NCBI RefSeq assembly: GCF_009183655.1
Contig: NZ_WEIO01000015.1
Span: 1-51,001, forward strand
Direction: 5' to 3'
Length of the DNA: 51,001 nt
Source: Bacillus aerolatus
Lineage (GTDB): Bacteria; Bacillota; Bacilli; Bacillales; Domibacillaceae
Within the stretch, counting starts at the first letter, position 1. Every line of letters starts with the position of its first letter. A model generated the notes under the pieces. It had not been told where the DNA came from. It did not search any database and worked only from the letters and a program-made list of their open reading frames with translations. Position numbers and translations under genes: made by a program. Shown one piece after another: positions 36,294 to 48,131 of the stretch.

Positions 36294-36326
36294 ATACAAA
36301 AAGCAGTAAACAATAATGTTTACCGC
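36294..36326 (-). terminator. intrinsic terminator after veg
   Basis: GCAGTAAAC (36303-36311) pairs with GTTTACCGC (36318-36326), with one G-T pair; TTTTTG follows on the minus strand. It lies four bases past the veg stop. Confidence 0.82.
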
Positions 36327-36330
36327 CAAA

Positions 36331-36585
36331 TTAAACTGCGCTTCCTGCTGCATCTTCAAATGTTAATTCTACTGTTTCTGTCAACACATCTGCATAACTG
36401 TATGACACTCTTTCGAACGCGTTCTCATCTTGATCCAGTTCTACTACAAAGACTGCCTGATACGTCTCAGCTAAAACCCCGGACCGCTCAATTGTTTTCC
36501 GGCGTCCTCCGTTAGCTTTCAACAGGAGTCTTTTTCCTAAATTTGAATCAAGAGACTTTTTAATGTCGGCTAATGTTTTTGGCAT
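36331..36585 (-). CDS. veg: Veg protein
   Basis: An 84-residue protein nearly identical to B. subtilis Veg ([19 protein letters not shown]..., [23 protein letters not shown]). It is highly expressed; it is reported to stimulate biofilm genes by affecting SinR and to influence spore germination, but its biochemical activity is unknown. The frame is open 43 codons further upstream, but ATG 36585 has GAGGTGG seven bases before it and matches the family. Two sigma-A promoters precede it and a terminator follows, so it is monocistronic. Confidence 0.97.
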   Translation of the reverse strand: MPKTLADIKKSLDSNLGKRLLLKANGGRRKTIERSGVLAETYQAVFVVELDQDENAFERVSYSYADVLTETVELTFEDAAGSAV

Positions 36586-36607
36586 CCGCTTCCACCTCAC
36601 TATCTCT

Positions 36608-36636
36608 ATAATAACATGATTCAAATAGCAAGTCAA
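36608..36636 (-). promoter_or_regulatory. veg proximal promoter (sigma-A)
   Basis: On the minus strand TTGACT (36631-36636), 17 bp, TATTAT (36608-36613), about 23 bp before the veg start. Strong match, in line with the high expression of veg in B. subtilis. Confidence 0.85.
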
Positions 36637-36647
36637 ATAAATAAAAT

Positions 36648-36677
36648 ATTTTATCAACCAATACCCCCTTTTGTCAA
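36648..36677 (-). promoter_or_regulatory. veg distal promoter (sigma-A)
   Basis: On the minus strand TTGACA (36672-36677), 18 bp, TAAAAT (36648-36653), directly upstream of the proximal promoter. Tandem promoters would add to veg output. Confidence 0.65.
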
Positions 36678-36768
36678 CGTTTTTTATTTTACAAAAACCT
36701 GCTTTTTTCATCATATTCTTAGCGTACCCAATATTTCAATAACCATGACAATATATTCCCGGCGTTCT

Positions 36769-37647
36769 TCATTCTTCTTCAGGTTGCTGAAAAGGCATGC
36801 CCAGCCTGAGCACTCCTTTCGTTTCAATTCCTCCAAGCCCTTTGTCACCGGTCAGTGTATTTCTAAGCACCTCGCGGACATCTATGAGCTCATTAAACGG
36901 AGTAAAGCCAATCTTCGATGAAATATATACAGGGTCCAATGCATGGATGTTGACGCGGAATGGGGAGCTTGCAAAGTTGGCCCCCGCCCGGATGAGCGAC
37001 TCAAAATGAGATTGGCATGCCCCTGCAAAAATCACGAGCTGATCGAGATGGGGAACTTTTTTTCTCGCCAGACGCACCGTTTGAACAAAATATTTGGAAT
37101 GGCGGTACGCCCCTATATCCGATTTGCTCCCTTTTGCTTTAGAATAAGAGTCATGTCCGGTAATCACTAATATATCCGGTCGATACTCGTCAATTAAAGT
37201 CAATATTTTCTTTGGCATTTCTTCTTCAAGACAATGCACCCCGTAGACCGGAAGACCGATTTTCTCATAAGCAGCCAAGCACTTTTTTAAATAATTTGAA
37301 TCGCCATCCATGTGCAGCACTCTGCCTGGTATTTGAAATACATCATTTTCAACCCTGTAGCATTTCGTCGCCCGATACTCTTGCCTTTCTTTTATCAATT
37401 CCAACTCTTGCCTGAATAAGTGCAGTGATTGTTCCTCGCGCGCTTTTGTTGCACGAGTCATCCGCTCCCGCCGACTAGGATCCACTTCTAACAAATCCGA
37501 GAATGGGGCATCTGCAATCAGCCGATAATCTTCCCCTGATAAAATCGCTATCTTCCCTTCTGTTGTCTCTTGGATATCCATTACCCGGAACAAAATATCA
37601 TTTCCATAAGATGGGCGACTGACAATCGATTGAATACGAATCACCAT
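36769..37647 (-). CDS. yabG: sporulation-specific protease YabG
   Basis: A cysteine-type protease made late in the mother cell; in B. subtilis it processes coat proteins such as SpoIVA, CotT and YeeK. The 292-residue protein has the conserved HMDGDSNYLKKCL, the catalytic-region segments DILVITGHDSYSKAKG and HLDQLVIFAGACQSHFESLIRAGANFASSP (split here into two motifs, with the active cysteine in GACQSH), and KGVLRLGMP at the end. The frame extends 69 codons further upstream, but ATG 37647 with GGGGATG upstream matches the family's N terminus. It is 257 bp downstream of ksgA and its terminator. Confidence 0.95.
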   Translation of the reverse strand: MVIRIQSIVSRPSYGNDILFRVMDIQETTEGKIAILSGEDYRLIADAPFSDLLEVDPSRRERMTRATKAREEQSLHLFRQELELIKERQEYRATKCYRVENDVFQIPGRVLHMDGDSNYLKKCLAAYEKIGLPVYGVHCLEEEMPKKILTLIDEYRPDILVITGHDSYSKAKGSKSDIGAYRHSKYFVQTVRLARKKVPHLDQLVIFAGACQSHFESLIRAGANFASSPFRVNIHALDPVYISSKIGFTPFNELIDVREVLRNTLTGDKGLGGIETKGVLRLGMPFQQPEEE

Positions 37648-37680
37648 GTGATCATCCCCGTTGCTATTTACTCTTCTACC

Positions 37681-37689
37681 TATCCTATG
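37681..37689 (-). promoter_or_regulatory. possible sigma-K -10 element of yabG
   Basis: CATAGGATA on the minus strand matches the sigma-K -10 consensus CATANNNTA and lies 34 bp before the yabG start. I see no good -35 (ACM) at the right distance. yabG is sigma-K dependent in B. subtilis. Tentative. Confidence 0.4.
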
Positions 37690-37882
37690 CAGCGAAGCGA
37701 TCATTGGGGAATAATAATTGCCGGCAAATAAAATGATTTCCTTAAACAACTTGTGAATTAATGAACAAATCCAGCAAATTGTCGAATAACCAGCTAAATG
37801 CGTGATTAAACCTTTCACTTTGTGATCACCGGCCCATTTCCGTGAGCAAATCACCTAAAGTGATGAACATCAGTTATAACAA

Positions 37883-37916
37883 TAAAAATATCCGCCCGAA
37901 ATCATCTGGGCGGATA
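37883..37916 (-). terminator. intrinsic terminator after ksgA
   Basis: TATCCGCCC (37889-37897) pairs with GGGCGGATA (37908-37916), followed by TTTTT on the minus strand. Confidence 0.9.
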
Positions 37917-37919
37917 CTT

Positions 37920-39349
<1,430 letters not shown>

Positions 39350-39356
39350 TTGTCAC

Positions 39357-40127
39357 TCACCGCTCAAGTTTAAAAAGCTTCCGGGCATTTTCAGTTGTAG
39401 ATTGTGCCACTTCTTCGTAGGAGAGGCCCTTCAGTTCGGCGATTTGTTCAGCAACCAATTTTACATAAGCAGGTTCATTGCGCTTGCCGCGGTAAGGATG
39501 AGGTGCCAAATAAGGGCAGTCCGTTTCAATAAGCAGCTTTTCGAGCGGAATGTCTGCTGCCACTTCTTTCGGCTTTTTGGCATTTTTGAACGTGACAGGA
39601 CCGCCGAGAGAAATATAAAAGTTCATATCTATGCATTCGCGGGCTGTTTCAACGCTGCCGCTAAAGCAATGCATAATTCCCCCCACCTCTTCAGCGTCTT
39701 CTTCTTTTAATATATCAACAATGTCTTGTGTAGCTTCTCTGTTATGAATGATAATAGGGAGCTTTACTTTTTTAGCCAACTGAATTTGCTTTCGGAATAC
39801 TTCTTTTTGAATGTCTTTTGGTGACTTATCCCAGTGGTAGTCAAGCCCCATTTCTCCTAACGCCACTACTTTCGGATGCTCCGCCAGCTCTTCAAGCAAG
39901 AGTAGGTCATCGTCAGTCATATCGATAGCATCCACTGGATGCCAGCCGACACTTGCATATAAAAAATCATGCATTTCAATGAGATCCAGCGCTTTATGAA
40001 TGGTTGGACGGTCAAATCCAACAACGACCATATTGCTCACGCCCGCTTCTTTTGCCCGTTCAATTACCTCATCGATATCATCATTATATTGTTCGGCGTT
40101 TAAATGCACGTGTGTATCAAATAACAA
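39357..40127 (-). CDS. tatD: TatD-family metal-dependent DNase YabD
   Basis: A TIM-barrel metal hydrolase, 256 residues. Metal ligands are visible as FDTHVHLNAEQY at the N terminus, GEMGLDYHWD (Glu), IIHNREA (His), MHCFSG (His) and ETDCPYLAPHPYRG (Asp). TatD proteins are 3'-5' exonucleases on DNA; the cellular role of YabD is uncertain. I prefer the TTG at 40127, which makes the protein begin MLFDTH like B. subtilis YabD and has AAAGGGTG seven bases upstream; the GTG three codons earlier lies inside that site. It follows metG's terminator and parS. Confidence 0.95.
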   Translation of the reverse strand: MLFDTHVHLNAEQYNDDIDEVIERAKEAGVSNMVVVGFDRPTIHKALDLIEMHDFLYASVGWHPVDAIDMTDDDLLLLEELAEHPKVVALGEMGLDYHWDKSPKDIQKEVFRKQIQLAKKVKLPIIIHNREATQDIVDILKEEDAEEVGGIMHCFSGSVETARECIDMNFYISLGGPVTFKNAKKPKEVAADIPLEKLLIETDCPYLAPHPYRGKRNEPAYVKLVAEQIAELKGLSYEEVAQSTTENARKLFKLER

Positions 40128-40148
40128 ATTGTTCACCCTTTCTAAAAG

Positions 40149-40204
40149 AAAAACATAGACGTTCCCGTCGAATTATTGTTCCACGTGAAACATTCTATGT
40201 TTTT
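40149..40204 (-). terminator. metG terminator hairpin enclosing a parS site
   Basis: AAAAACATAGA (40149-40159) and TCTATGTTTTT (40194-40204) form a perfect 11-bp stem; the minus strand continues with CTTTT. The 34-base loop contains the parS palindrome, which can form a second internal hairpin. It lies 12 bp past the metG stop codon. Confidence 0.72.
40177..40192. promoter_or_regulatory. parS site (ParB/Spo0J binding)
   Basis: TGTTCCACGTGAAACA is a perfect match to the parS consensus TGTTNCACGTGAAACA. Spo0J (ParB) loads here and recruits SMC for origin segregation. Its presence fits an origin-proximal position for the window. Confidence 0.95.
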
Positions 40205-40216
40205 CAATCAACTAAT

Positions 40217-42241
<2,025 letters not shown>

Positions 42242-42415
42242 TTACACCATTACATTACCCTTACTGGGCACTCAATACTAAATTTTATTGACATTATTAC
42301 TTTTATATAAAAGAAATATACATAGCTTGCGGCGGAAGAGCCACTTCCTTTATTTTCTCTTATTCGGCGGCAATTGTAAATATTAAACTCTATCGTCTGT
42401 CGTCATTTTAACACA

Positions 42416-42443
42416 TTCGACATTTAACTAATAGCATTCGACA
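42416..42443. promoter_or_regulatory. pair of Spo0A boxes between metG and abrB
   Basis: TTCGACA occurs at 42416-42422 and 42437-42443, exactly 21 bp apart, the reverse complement of the Spo0A box TGTCGAA. They lie 104-131 bp upstream of the abrB -35. Two perfect heptamers on the same DNA face suggest real binding, but whether they act on abrB or on metG is unclear. Confidence 0.6.
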
Positions 42444-42546
42444 TTATTTTCACTTTTCACTTTCCAATTATTAACTAAATGCTTTGAAAGCTTGATTTAT
42501 CAACGTTTTATCGCTTTACATTCCTTGGTAAAATTACATTTTCTTG

Positions 42547-42575
42547 TTGACGATGATGGGAATAGCTGGTATGAT
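42547..42575 (+). promoter_or_regulatory. abrB promoter (sigma-A)
   Basis: TTGACG (42547-42552), 17 bp, TATGAT (42570-42575) on the plus strand, about 85 bp before the abrB start. Confidence 0.85.
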
Positions 42576-42595
42576 AAAAAAGTAAATAAAAAAAA

Positions 42596-42612
42596 TGTCG
42601 AAAAATGACGAG
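42596..42612 (+). promoter_or_regulatory. Spo0A operator in the abrB leader
   Basis: TGTCGAA at 42596, then AAA, then TGACGAG: the same tandem 0A-box layout, downstream of the start site, by which Spo0A-P represses abrB in B. subtilis. Confidence 0.85.
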
Positions 42613-42659
42613 TTAACGTCTGACTTTTTTAATAAACAAATTTGGAAGGAGAAAAAAAG

Positions 42660-42944
42660 ATGAAATCAACAGGTATTGTTCGTAAAGTTGACGAGTTAGG
42701 ACGGGTAGTGATTCCAATTGAGCTTCGCCGTACATTAGGTATTGCGGAGAAAGATGCATTAGAAATTTACGTAGATGATGACAAAATCATCCTGAAGAAA
42801 TACAAACCGAGCATGACTTGCCACGTTACAGGAGAAGTTTCCGATGATAACATTAAACTTGCCGGCGGAAAATTAATTCTTAGCCGTGAAGGTGCAGAAC
42901 AGCTGATGAAAGAAATTTCCGATTCTTTTGCTTCCGTAAAATAA
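42660..42944 (+). CDS. abrB: transition-state regulator AbrB
   Basis: A global DNA-binding regulator that represses stationary-phase and sporulation genes during growth, spoVG among them. The 94-residue protein has the swapped-hairpin domain (MKSTGIVRKVDELGRVVIP..., residues 1-53) with the DNA-contact arginines and a C-terminal oligomerisation part with CHVTGEVSDD. ATG 42660 follows GGAAGGAG; the in-frame TTG 18 bp earlier precedes that site and is not used. It is the only conserved gene here on the plus strand, convergent with rsmI. Confidence 0.98.
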   Translation: MKSTGIVRKVDELGRVVIPIELRRTLGIAEKDALEIYVDDDKIILKKYKPSMTCHVTGEVSDDNIKLAGGKLILSREGAEQLMKEISDSFASVK

Positions 42945-42953
42945 TTGTTCACA

Positions 42954-42980
42954 AAAAACGAGCCTCCGCAGGCTCGTTTT
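42954..42980. terminator. bidirectional terminator between abrB and rsmI
   Basis: AAAAACGAGCC pairs with GGCTCGTTTTT across TCCGCA. It serves abrB on the plus strand and, because the rsmI stop lies just to the right, also the convergent rsmI transcript. Confidence 0.92.
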
Positions 42981-42981
42981 T

Positions 42982-43860
42982 CTATTCTACATGATAAGCT
43001 TGATAAATGTCCCTTTTCCCCGTCTTCCGGTCAATTGCTGTTTGTTTGATAGCATCTTTAGATGTAAAATTTCTTTCTTTAATATAAAAGTTGACATGTT
43101 CCACGATGGAAAAAGAAGTCCACCAGTCTTCCGTTTCCAGTTCTTCTACCGCTTCATTTCCTTCAACGATCAGGCAAAACTCACCTAAAATTTCTTCTGC
43201 TTTTGACCAGGCAAGTGCTTCTTCCACTGTTCCACGCAAAAACTCTTCAAATTTCTTTGTCAACTCCCGGCATAACACGATTCGGCGGCCGGCACCTAAT
43301 ACTTCCGCCATTAAAGCGAGCGTGTCTTTCAGCCGGTGCGGCGATTCATACAGAATAAAAGTGTCCTGCATCTTATTCAATTCTGTCAGCTGCCCTTTTT
43401 TTTCTTTTTTGCCGCGGCTTAAAAAGCCGTAAAAGTAAAATGGCTGGGGAGCAAGTCCGGAAGCAATCAAAGCTGTCAGCGCCGCATTAGCTCCCGGCAG
43501 GGGAATAACCGCCAATTCTTCCTCTATCGCAGCCGCTGTCAGTTCGTAACCTGGATCAGAAATAGACGGCATGCCGGCGTCACTGACGAGCGCCACTTTC
43601 TCTCCCTTTTTGATTCGCTCGAGAAGATGCCTTCCACTCGTTTCTTTGTTGTGTTCATGATAGCTAGTCACCGGGGTGGCGATGTCAAAATAGTTGCATA
43701 GCTTTTTTGTGTTGCGCGTATCTTCAGCAGCAATCACATCCGCTTCCTTCATTATGCGAATCGCGCGGAAAGTCATATCCTCTAAGTTGCCGATTGGCGT
43801 AGGAATTAAATAAAGTGCTCCCTTTTCTTCATTGGCAAAGCTTTTTTGTTTAGCTATCAT
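42982..43860 (-). CDS. rsmI: 16S rRNA (cytidine(1402)-2'-O)-methyltransferase
   Basis: Adds the 2'-O-methyl group to C1402 in the ribosomal decoding centre (YabC/YraL family). The 292-residue tetrapyrrole-methylase-fold protein shows GALYLIPTPIGNLEDMTFRAI, DVIAAEDTRNT, LVSDAGMPSISDPG, and IPLPGANAALTALIASGL. I chose ATG 43860 with GGGGGTA upstream over a GTG five codons earlier. It overlaps yazA by 11 bp; trmN6-yazA-rsmI forms one translational chain of nucleic-acid enzymes. Confidence 0.96.
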   Translation of the reverse strand: MIAKQKSFANEEKGALYLIPTPIGNLEDMTFRAIRIMKEADVIAAEDTRNTKKLCNYFDIATPVTSYHEHNKETSGRHLLERIKKGEKVALVSDAGMPSISDPGYELTAAAIEEELAVIPLPGANAALTALIASGLAPQPFYFYGFLSRGKKEKKGQLTELNKMQDTFILYESPHRLKDTLALMAEVLGAGRRIVLCRELTKKFEEFLRGTVEEALAWSKAEEILGEFCLIVEGNEAVEELETEDWWTSFSIVEHVNFYIKERNFTSKDAIKQTAIDRKTGKRDIYQAYHVE

Positions 43861-44125
43861 AACGGCTACCCCCATTTTGCAAATAATTGATTTTTTGTTT
43901 CCTTGTCAGCTGCTTAAACGCATATTCTGCCTGCATCGCTTCCGTTACTGTATTGAATAATTCAGAATGGATAAGCCGCACCGGTCCTCTGCCTCGTGTA
44001 TATTTCGCACCTTTGCCAGAGTTATGCGCTTTTATTCTTTTCTCCAAATCCGTCGTGTAACCGCCATACAATGATTGGTCTTTGCATTCCAGTACATAGA
44101 AAAAATGATTAGTGCTTTTCTCCAT
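43850..44125 (-). CDS. yazA: GIY-YIG nuclease-superfamily protein YazA
   Basis: A 91-residue single-domain UPF0213 protein. The GIY-YIG motif appears as [23 protein letters not shown] (FYVLEC ... YGGYT, residues 8-24), with the conserved arginine after it and a later glutamate. The family resembles the catalytic part of UvrC and SLX1, but no function has been shown for YazA. It overlaps trmN6 by 17 bp and rsmI by 11 bp. Confidence 0.92.
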   Translation of the reverse strand: MEKSTNHFFYVLECKDQSLYGGYTTDLEKRIKAHNSGKGAKYTRGRGPVRLIHSELFNTVTEAMQAEYAFKQLTRKQKINYLQNGGSRYDS

Positions 44126-44855
44126 ATAACATCTCTCTTACTTCCTCTGTGTATTCGCTCTGTTCATCGTATACAAACAGCGGCGGCAATATTTTTAAGT
44201 CGGGCGCTCCGTCTTTTATTCCCTCTATTAAAACAGTATTTGCTTCTTTGCCCTGCTTCGGATAAACAAAACGAAGGCGCTTTGGTTCCAGCCGGTACTT
44301 TCTCATTAACGTGACTAAATCAAGAAGCCTTCCCGGCCGGTGAACGAATGCTGCTTTTCCGCCTTGCTTTAACAGCTGACTGCTCGAGCGGATACAATCC
44401 TCAAGCGTACAATAAATTTCATGCCGCGCAATTGCCAAATGTTCGTTCAAATTAATTTCTTTATTAGACGGCGTGATAAAGTAAGGCGGGTTACAAGTGA
44501 CGACGCTATGTTTTTCATATCCCAGCTGTACTGGAGCTTCTTTTAAATCCCCATGCACCATAGAGATTCTGTCACCCAATCCATTATATTCAATGCTGCG
44601 GATGGCCATATCATATAACCGCTCCTGAATTTCTACACCAATGATCGGCACCGTTGTTTTCGTGCTCATTAACAGCGGCACAACTCCATTCCCCGAGCAT
44701 AAATCGACGACCGATCCTCTCTTCAGCGGAAGATAAGCAAATCTGGCAAGAAGCACAGCATCCAGGGAAAACGCAAAGACGGACGGACTTTGAATAATTC
44801 GCAGTTCTTCCGCCAACAAATAATCGAGCCTTTCATCATCTTTCAATAAAACCAT
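44109..44855 (-). CDS. trmN6: tRNA1(Val) (adenine(37)-N6)-methyltransferase
   Basis: A Rossmann methyltransferase (YabB), 248 residues, with the SAM motif [15 protein letters not shown] near residue 50 and the adenine-N6 catalytic NPPYF at about 122. The family methylates A37 of tRNA-Val; B. subtilis YabB is the relevant relative, and target identity here is inferred. GGAGGAAG precedes the ATG. It heads the trmN6-yazA-rsmI chain and follows yabA after a large hairpin. Confidence 0.9.
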   Translation of the reverse strand: MVLLKDDERLDYLLAEELRIIQSPSVFAFSLDAVLLARFAYLPLKRGSVVDLCSGNGVVPLLMSTKTTVPIIGVEIQERLYDMAIRSIEYNGLGDRISMVHGDLKEAPVQLGYEKHSVVTCNPPYFITPSNKEINLNEHLAIARHEIYCTLEDCIRSSSQLLKQGGKAAFVHRPGRLLDLVTLMRKYRLEPKRLRFVYPKQGKEANTVLIEGIKDGAPDLKILPPLFVYDEQSEYTEEVREMLYGEKH

Positions 44856-44889
44856 TCTTTACTTCCTCCCAATTCCACTTTCCTTTCAT

Positions 44890-44998
44890 AAAAAAGAGAG
44901 ACTGCCCCGACAGGCCTGACTGCTGCTTCATTTAAAAAGGCTTGCATGGCTTCTTAAATGATTAGCAGTTCCGGCACTGGCCTTCATGGACAGCCTCG
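44890..44998 (-). terminator. very long hairpin terminator between yabA and trmN6
   Basis: On the minus strand an outer stem GAGGCTGTCC with GGGCAGTCTC (two wobbles) and an inner stem of about 20 bp (44919-44941 with 44949-44969, ACTGCT...TTTAAA arms) make a hairpin of about 100 bases, followed by six Ts. It acts like an intrinsic terminator of the tmk-yabA operon, but it is far longer than usual; it may be a mobile palindromic element. Confidence 0.7.
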
Positions 44999-45011
44999 AC
45001 ACAACGATCTA

Positions 45012-45380
45012 TTATTTTTTATTTAAAAACGATAAACAAAACAAGCAATCTTCGTCTTTACGCGGACTGCCGAAATGAACATTGCAAATATGAAATCCTT
45101 CTTGATAAAGTCTTGCAAGGTTGTCGTAACCTTCGCCTATATCCATCAGCTTTGAAGAGGCTGTGCTAGTATTTTCTTCATCTGTTTCTTGTCCGGCTCG
45201 TCTGCGGGAAAGTTCGAGTTCCTCCAGCCGACGCCGTAAATGTTCATTTTCCAGTCTTAATGAATGATTTTCTTCCAGCATTTCTGCCAAACTGTTTTTT
45301 AAATCACCGAGCCGTTTGTACAGCTGGCCAATTTGCAATTCCATATCGATGACTGAATCGAAAAATTCTTTTTTATCCAC
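45012..45380 (-). CDS. yabA: replication initiation control protein YabA
   Basis: In B. subtilis YabA binds DnaA and DnaN and prevents over-initiation. The 122-residue protein has an N-terminal leucine-zipper coiled coil (about 1-55, with repeated [14 protein letters not shown]) that tetramerises, a variable linker, and the C-terminal zinc-binding DnaA/DnaN-interaction domain ([24 protein letters not shown] split by a linker, then [11 protein letters not shown]). I chose GTG 45380, giving [10 protein letters not shown] as first residues (B. subtilis: MDKKELFDTV). A GGGGTGG site is five bases upstream. The longer frame overlaps ricT and is not used. Confidence 0.95.
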   Translation of the reverse strand: MDKKEFFDSVIDMELQIGQLYKRLGDLKNSLAEMLEENHSLRLENEHLRRRLEELELSRRRAGQETDEENTSTASSKLMDIGEGYDNLARLYQEGFHICNVHFGSPRKDEDCLFCLSFLNKK

Positions 45381-45393
45381 CCATTCCACCCCA

Positions 45394-46221
45394 CTACTCT
45401 GTGGCTCGTGCTGATACAGCACCTTCTGACGCGATTTCATCAATGGTGAATTCAAGAATCCGCTCATGATCGAATACCTCCACTTGAAGCACCCGTTCTA
45501 AAATATTCAAACCCACGACTTTCCCGGCTCCATGAGGGGTGTTTACTTTTGCGCCGATATCTGGAAGAAGTTCTTTAGCTGCTTCGTATTCATCGTTCTC
45601 GTATTTCAAGCAGCACATTAAGCGGCCGCATAAACCTGAGATTTTGGTGGGGTTTAATGAGAGATTTTGATCTTTCGCCATTTTTATCGAGACTGGCTCG
45701 AAATCTCCCAGAAAGGTCGAACAGCAAAGCATTCTACCGCACGGGCCAATTCCGCCAAGCATTTTGGCTTCATCGCGGACACCGATTTGCCGAAGCTCGA
45801 TTCTCGTCCGAAAAATGGCGGCCAAGTCTTTTACGAGCTCGCGGAAATCTACCCGTCCATCCGCTGTAAAATAAAATATGACCTTATTGCGGTCAAATGT
45901 ATATTCAACGTCAACAAGCTTCATATCCAATTTATGCTCGGCAATTTTTCCGCAGCATATTTCAAAAGCTTCTTCTGCCGCTGTCTTGTTTTCATCAACA
46001 ATTAAGCGATCTTTTTGATCAGCTTTGCGAATTACTTTTTTCAAAGGAAGAACGATATCGTTGTCTTCCACCTTTTTCGGTCCGACGACCACTTCACCGT
46101 GTTCTACGCCTCTGGCTGTTTCCACAATGACATGATCGTTTTTTTCAATGCCGAGATCCATTGGATCAAAATAATATATTTTACCCGCTTTTTTAAAGCG
46201 TACTCCTACTACATCATACAA
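45394..46221 (-). CDS. ricT: RicT (YaaT), PSP1-domain protein of the Y-complex
   Basis: With RicA (YmcA) and RicF (YlbF) it forms the Y-complex, which binds RNase Y and speeds maturation of operon mRNAs; it is needed for sporulation and biofilms and carries Fe-S clusters. The 275-residue protein has the PSP1 C-terminal domain with cysteine motifs [16 protein letters not shown] and [13 protein letters not shown] (about residues 160-210). It starts at a TTG (46221) with GGGGAG upstream, giving [18 protein letters not shown] as in B. subtilis. It overlaps holB by 8 bp; yabA follows by 13 bp. Confidence 0.97.
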   Translation of the reverse strand: MYDVVGVRFKKAGKIYYFDPMDLGIEKNDHVIVETARGVEHGEVVVGPKKVEDNDIVLPLKKVIRKADQKDRLIVDENKTAAEEAFEICCGKIAEHKLDMKLVDVEYTFDRNKVIFYFTADGRVDFRELVKDLAAIFRTRIELRQIGVRDEAKMLGGIGPCGRMLCCSTFLGDFEPVSIKMAKDQNLSLNPTKISGLCGRLMCCLKYENDEYEAAKELLPDIGAKVNTPHGAGKVVGLNILERVLQVEVFDHERILEFTIDEIASEGAVSARATE

Positions 46222-47221
46222 AGGATGCTCCCCCCTGCAACTTTAGCACAAGCTGCTCCATCAACAGCTGTGGATTCATATTGGCATCTAGCTTGCGCTT
46301 TGCTTCTAAAATGGCTGTCATTTGCTCTGTTGTCCTTGTGCCGGAAGAATGAAGAGCTATGTTTTTGAGCAAGGCAAGCTGATCCGGAAAAGCAAGGCCG
46401 TGCTCTTCTCCCGCCTGTATAGATAATAAATCCTTAAAAAGCAGCAACAAAAGATCCAGCGCGAGACTCACTTGTTGTTTATCTTTAAAATGCCCGTTAA
46501 AGTCCTCCTGTAATTTCACCATTGCTTCCAACGGGTTTTTCTGAAGGACTTCATACAATCTTAACACTATTTTACGTGACTGTGCAAACCACTCTTCGCC
46601 GCTGAGATTGAGTGCTTCATCAAAATTATTCGTCAATCTTGACACGAGGGCAGCCATCGGCAAAGGAACCCCTTCTCCTGTCAACTTGTCTTTAAGAAAA
46701 GCTGGCGGTAATGGTTTAAAAGAAAGGAGCTGGCAGCGGGAAATAATTGTTGGAAGCATTCGCTGCGACTGCTCAGTCAACAGCAGGGCCACTGTATCAG
46801 ATGTCGGTTCTTCTAAAAATTTCAGCAGGCTGTTGGCGGCGCTGGCCGTCATTTTGTCCGCATGATTAATGATGTAGATTTTTCTTTTCGCCTCTACTGC
46901 CGTTTTGCTAAACTCCTGCTGCAAAAAAGAAATTTGCTGTTTTTTGATCGATAAGCCATCCGGTTCAATGACGTGAACGTCCGGGTGGTTGCCGCTGTCA
47001 ATACGCCGGCAATTGCGGCACTCGCCGCAAGGAGTCTTGCCTTCTTCTTTGCACAGCAGGGTTTTAGCAAAAAAGAAAGATGTTTTCTTTTTTCCTGTTC
47101 CTGGATCTCCATCAAATATATAAGCATGAGCCACGCGATCTTTCACTAAGCTGTTCGTTAACATTTTGAGCACAATAGGCTGCAGTTCATTTAAATCTTT
47201 CCATATATCGGACAATTTCAT
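46214..47221 (-). CDS. holB: DNA polymerase III delta-prime subunit
   Basis: Part of the clamp loader. The 335-residue protein has the AAA+ clamp-loader fold with a Walker A of the form GDPGTGKKKTS (about 38-48), the zinc-binding CGECRNC region (about 65), and NSLLKFLEEPTSDTVALLLTEQ and SRCQLLSF sensor motifs. It starts with an ATG after GGCGGGG and overlaps ricT by 8 bp. Placement after yaaR and before ricT and yabA is conserved and keeps replication genes together. Confidence 0.96.
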   Translation of the reverse strand: MKLSDIWKDLNELQPIVLKMLTNSLVKDRVAHAYIFDGDPGTGKKKTSFFFAKTLLCKEEGKTPCGECRNCRRIDSGNHPDVHVIEPDGLSIKKQQISFLQQEFSKTAVEAKRKIYIINHADKMTASAANSLLKFLEEPTSDTVALLLTEQSQRMLPTIISRCQLLSFKPLPPAFLKDKLTGEGVPLPMAALVSRLTNNFDEALNLSGEEWFAQSRKIVLRLYEVLQKNPLEAMVKLQEDFNGHFKDKQQVSLALDLLLLLFKDLLSIQAGEEHGLAFPDQLALLKNIALHSSGTRTTEQMTAILEAKRKLDANMNPQLLMEQLVLKLQGGASFV

Positions 47222-47227
47222 CCCCGC

Positions 47228-47668
47228 CTATGTGTATAAATTTATAATTAATCCTTTAATTTCACCGATTTGGTCGAGTAAATCAACGGATGATTTTTCT
47301 TTCTTCATCACATTTTCTGTCAGTTCAATCAATTTCTCATCAATCATTTCAACAAGGTTTAACTTCCGGCCTTCGCCAAATTGATTCCACGTATGAGAAC
47401 CTTTCAAGCTCATTCCGAAATCCACGGCCTCTTTGATAAACCGGCGCACAAGCGTCTTATATTTGGCCATGTCTTGGAATGTTCGGGAGCGTGCCAGCCT
47501 TTCCCCTGCTCCTTCAATGTCACCGAGCAGCTTCGCCAGCTGTTCATTCTGCATTTGGTGGCTCTGCTGCTGGACAAAGCTCGCAAACTTCGCTTGTCCC
47601 GCCTGCCCGGATTTTTGATCAGCCCGCGGCTTATCGATATTAAAGTTCATATCTTTGTTGATCTTCAT
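47228..47668 (-). CDS. yaaR: YaaR-family protein
   Basis: A 146-residue DUF327 protein, function unknown. It looks mostly alpha-helical and soluble, with conserved SHQMQNEQLAKLLGDIEGAGERLARSRTFQDM and YKTLVRRFIKEAVDFGM-like stretches (given in part), and a charged C terminus. It lies between darA and holB with short spacers (15 and 6 bp), so it is co-transcribed with the c-di-AMP sensor and clamp loader; a related function is guessed, not shown. Confidence 0.85.
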   Translation of the reverse strand: MKINKDMNFNIDKPRADQKSGQAGQAKFASFVQQQSHQMQNEQLAKLLGDIEGAGERLARSRTFQDMAKYKTLVRRFIKEAVDFGMSLKGSHTWNQFGEGRKLNLVEMIDEKLIELTENVMKKEKSSVDLLDQIGEIKGLIINLYT

Positions 47669-47683
47669 CGCAGATTTCCCCTA

Positions 47684-48025
<342 letters not shown>

Positions 48026-48093
48026 TCATAGTTCCCTCTTCTTTCTATTATACCAAGAAAAAGACTGTTTTTTTGAATTGTACATACATTATT

Positions 48094-48126
48094 AACAAAA
48101 AAGAACCCCTTTCTCAGGAATTCTTT
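48094..48126 (-). terminator. intrinsic terminator after tmk
   Basis: AAAGAATTCC and GGGGTTCTTT pair as a 10-bp stem with two G-T pairs (48117-48126 with 48100-48109), seven-base loop, then six Ts on the minus strand. Read-through to darA is probably partial. Confidence 0.75.
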
Positions 48127-48131
48127 CGAAG

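Noticed and set aside
36586-36714. Veg with a 43-residue N-terminal extension
   Set aside because: The extension covers both veg promoters and has no ribosome-binding site.
42547-42612. Replication origin or DnaA-box cluster near parS and abrB
   Set aside because: I found no cluster of TTATCCACA-like boxes; dnaA and dnaN are not in the window.
45381-45467. Longer YabA with 29 extra N-terminal residues
   Set aside because: It would overlap the end of ricT by about 74 bp; the GTG at 45380 has a good ribosome-binding site and matches the family's start.
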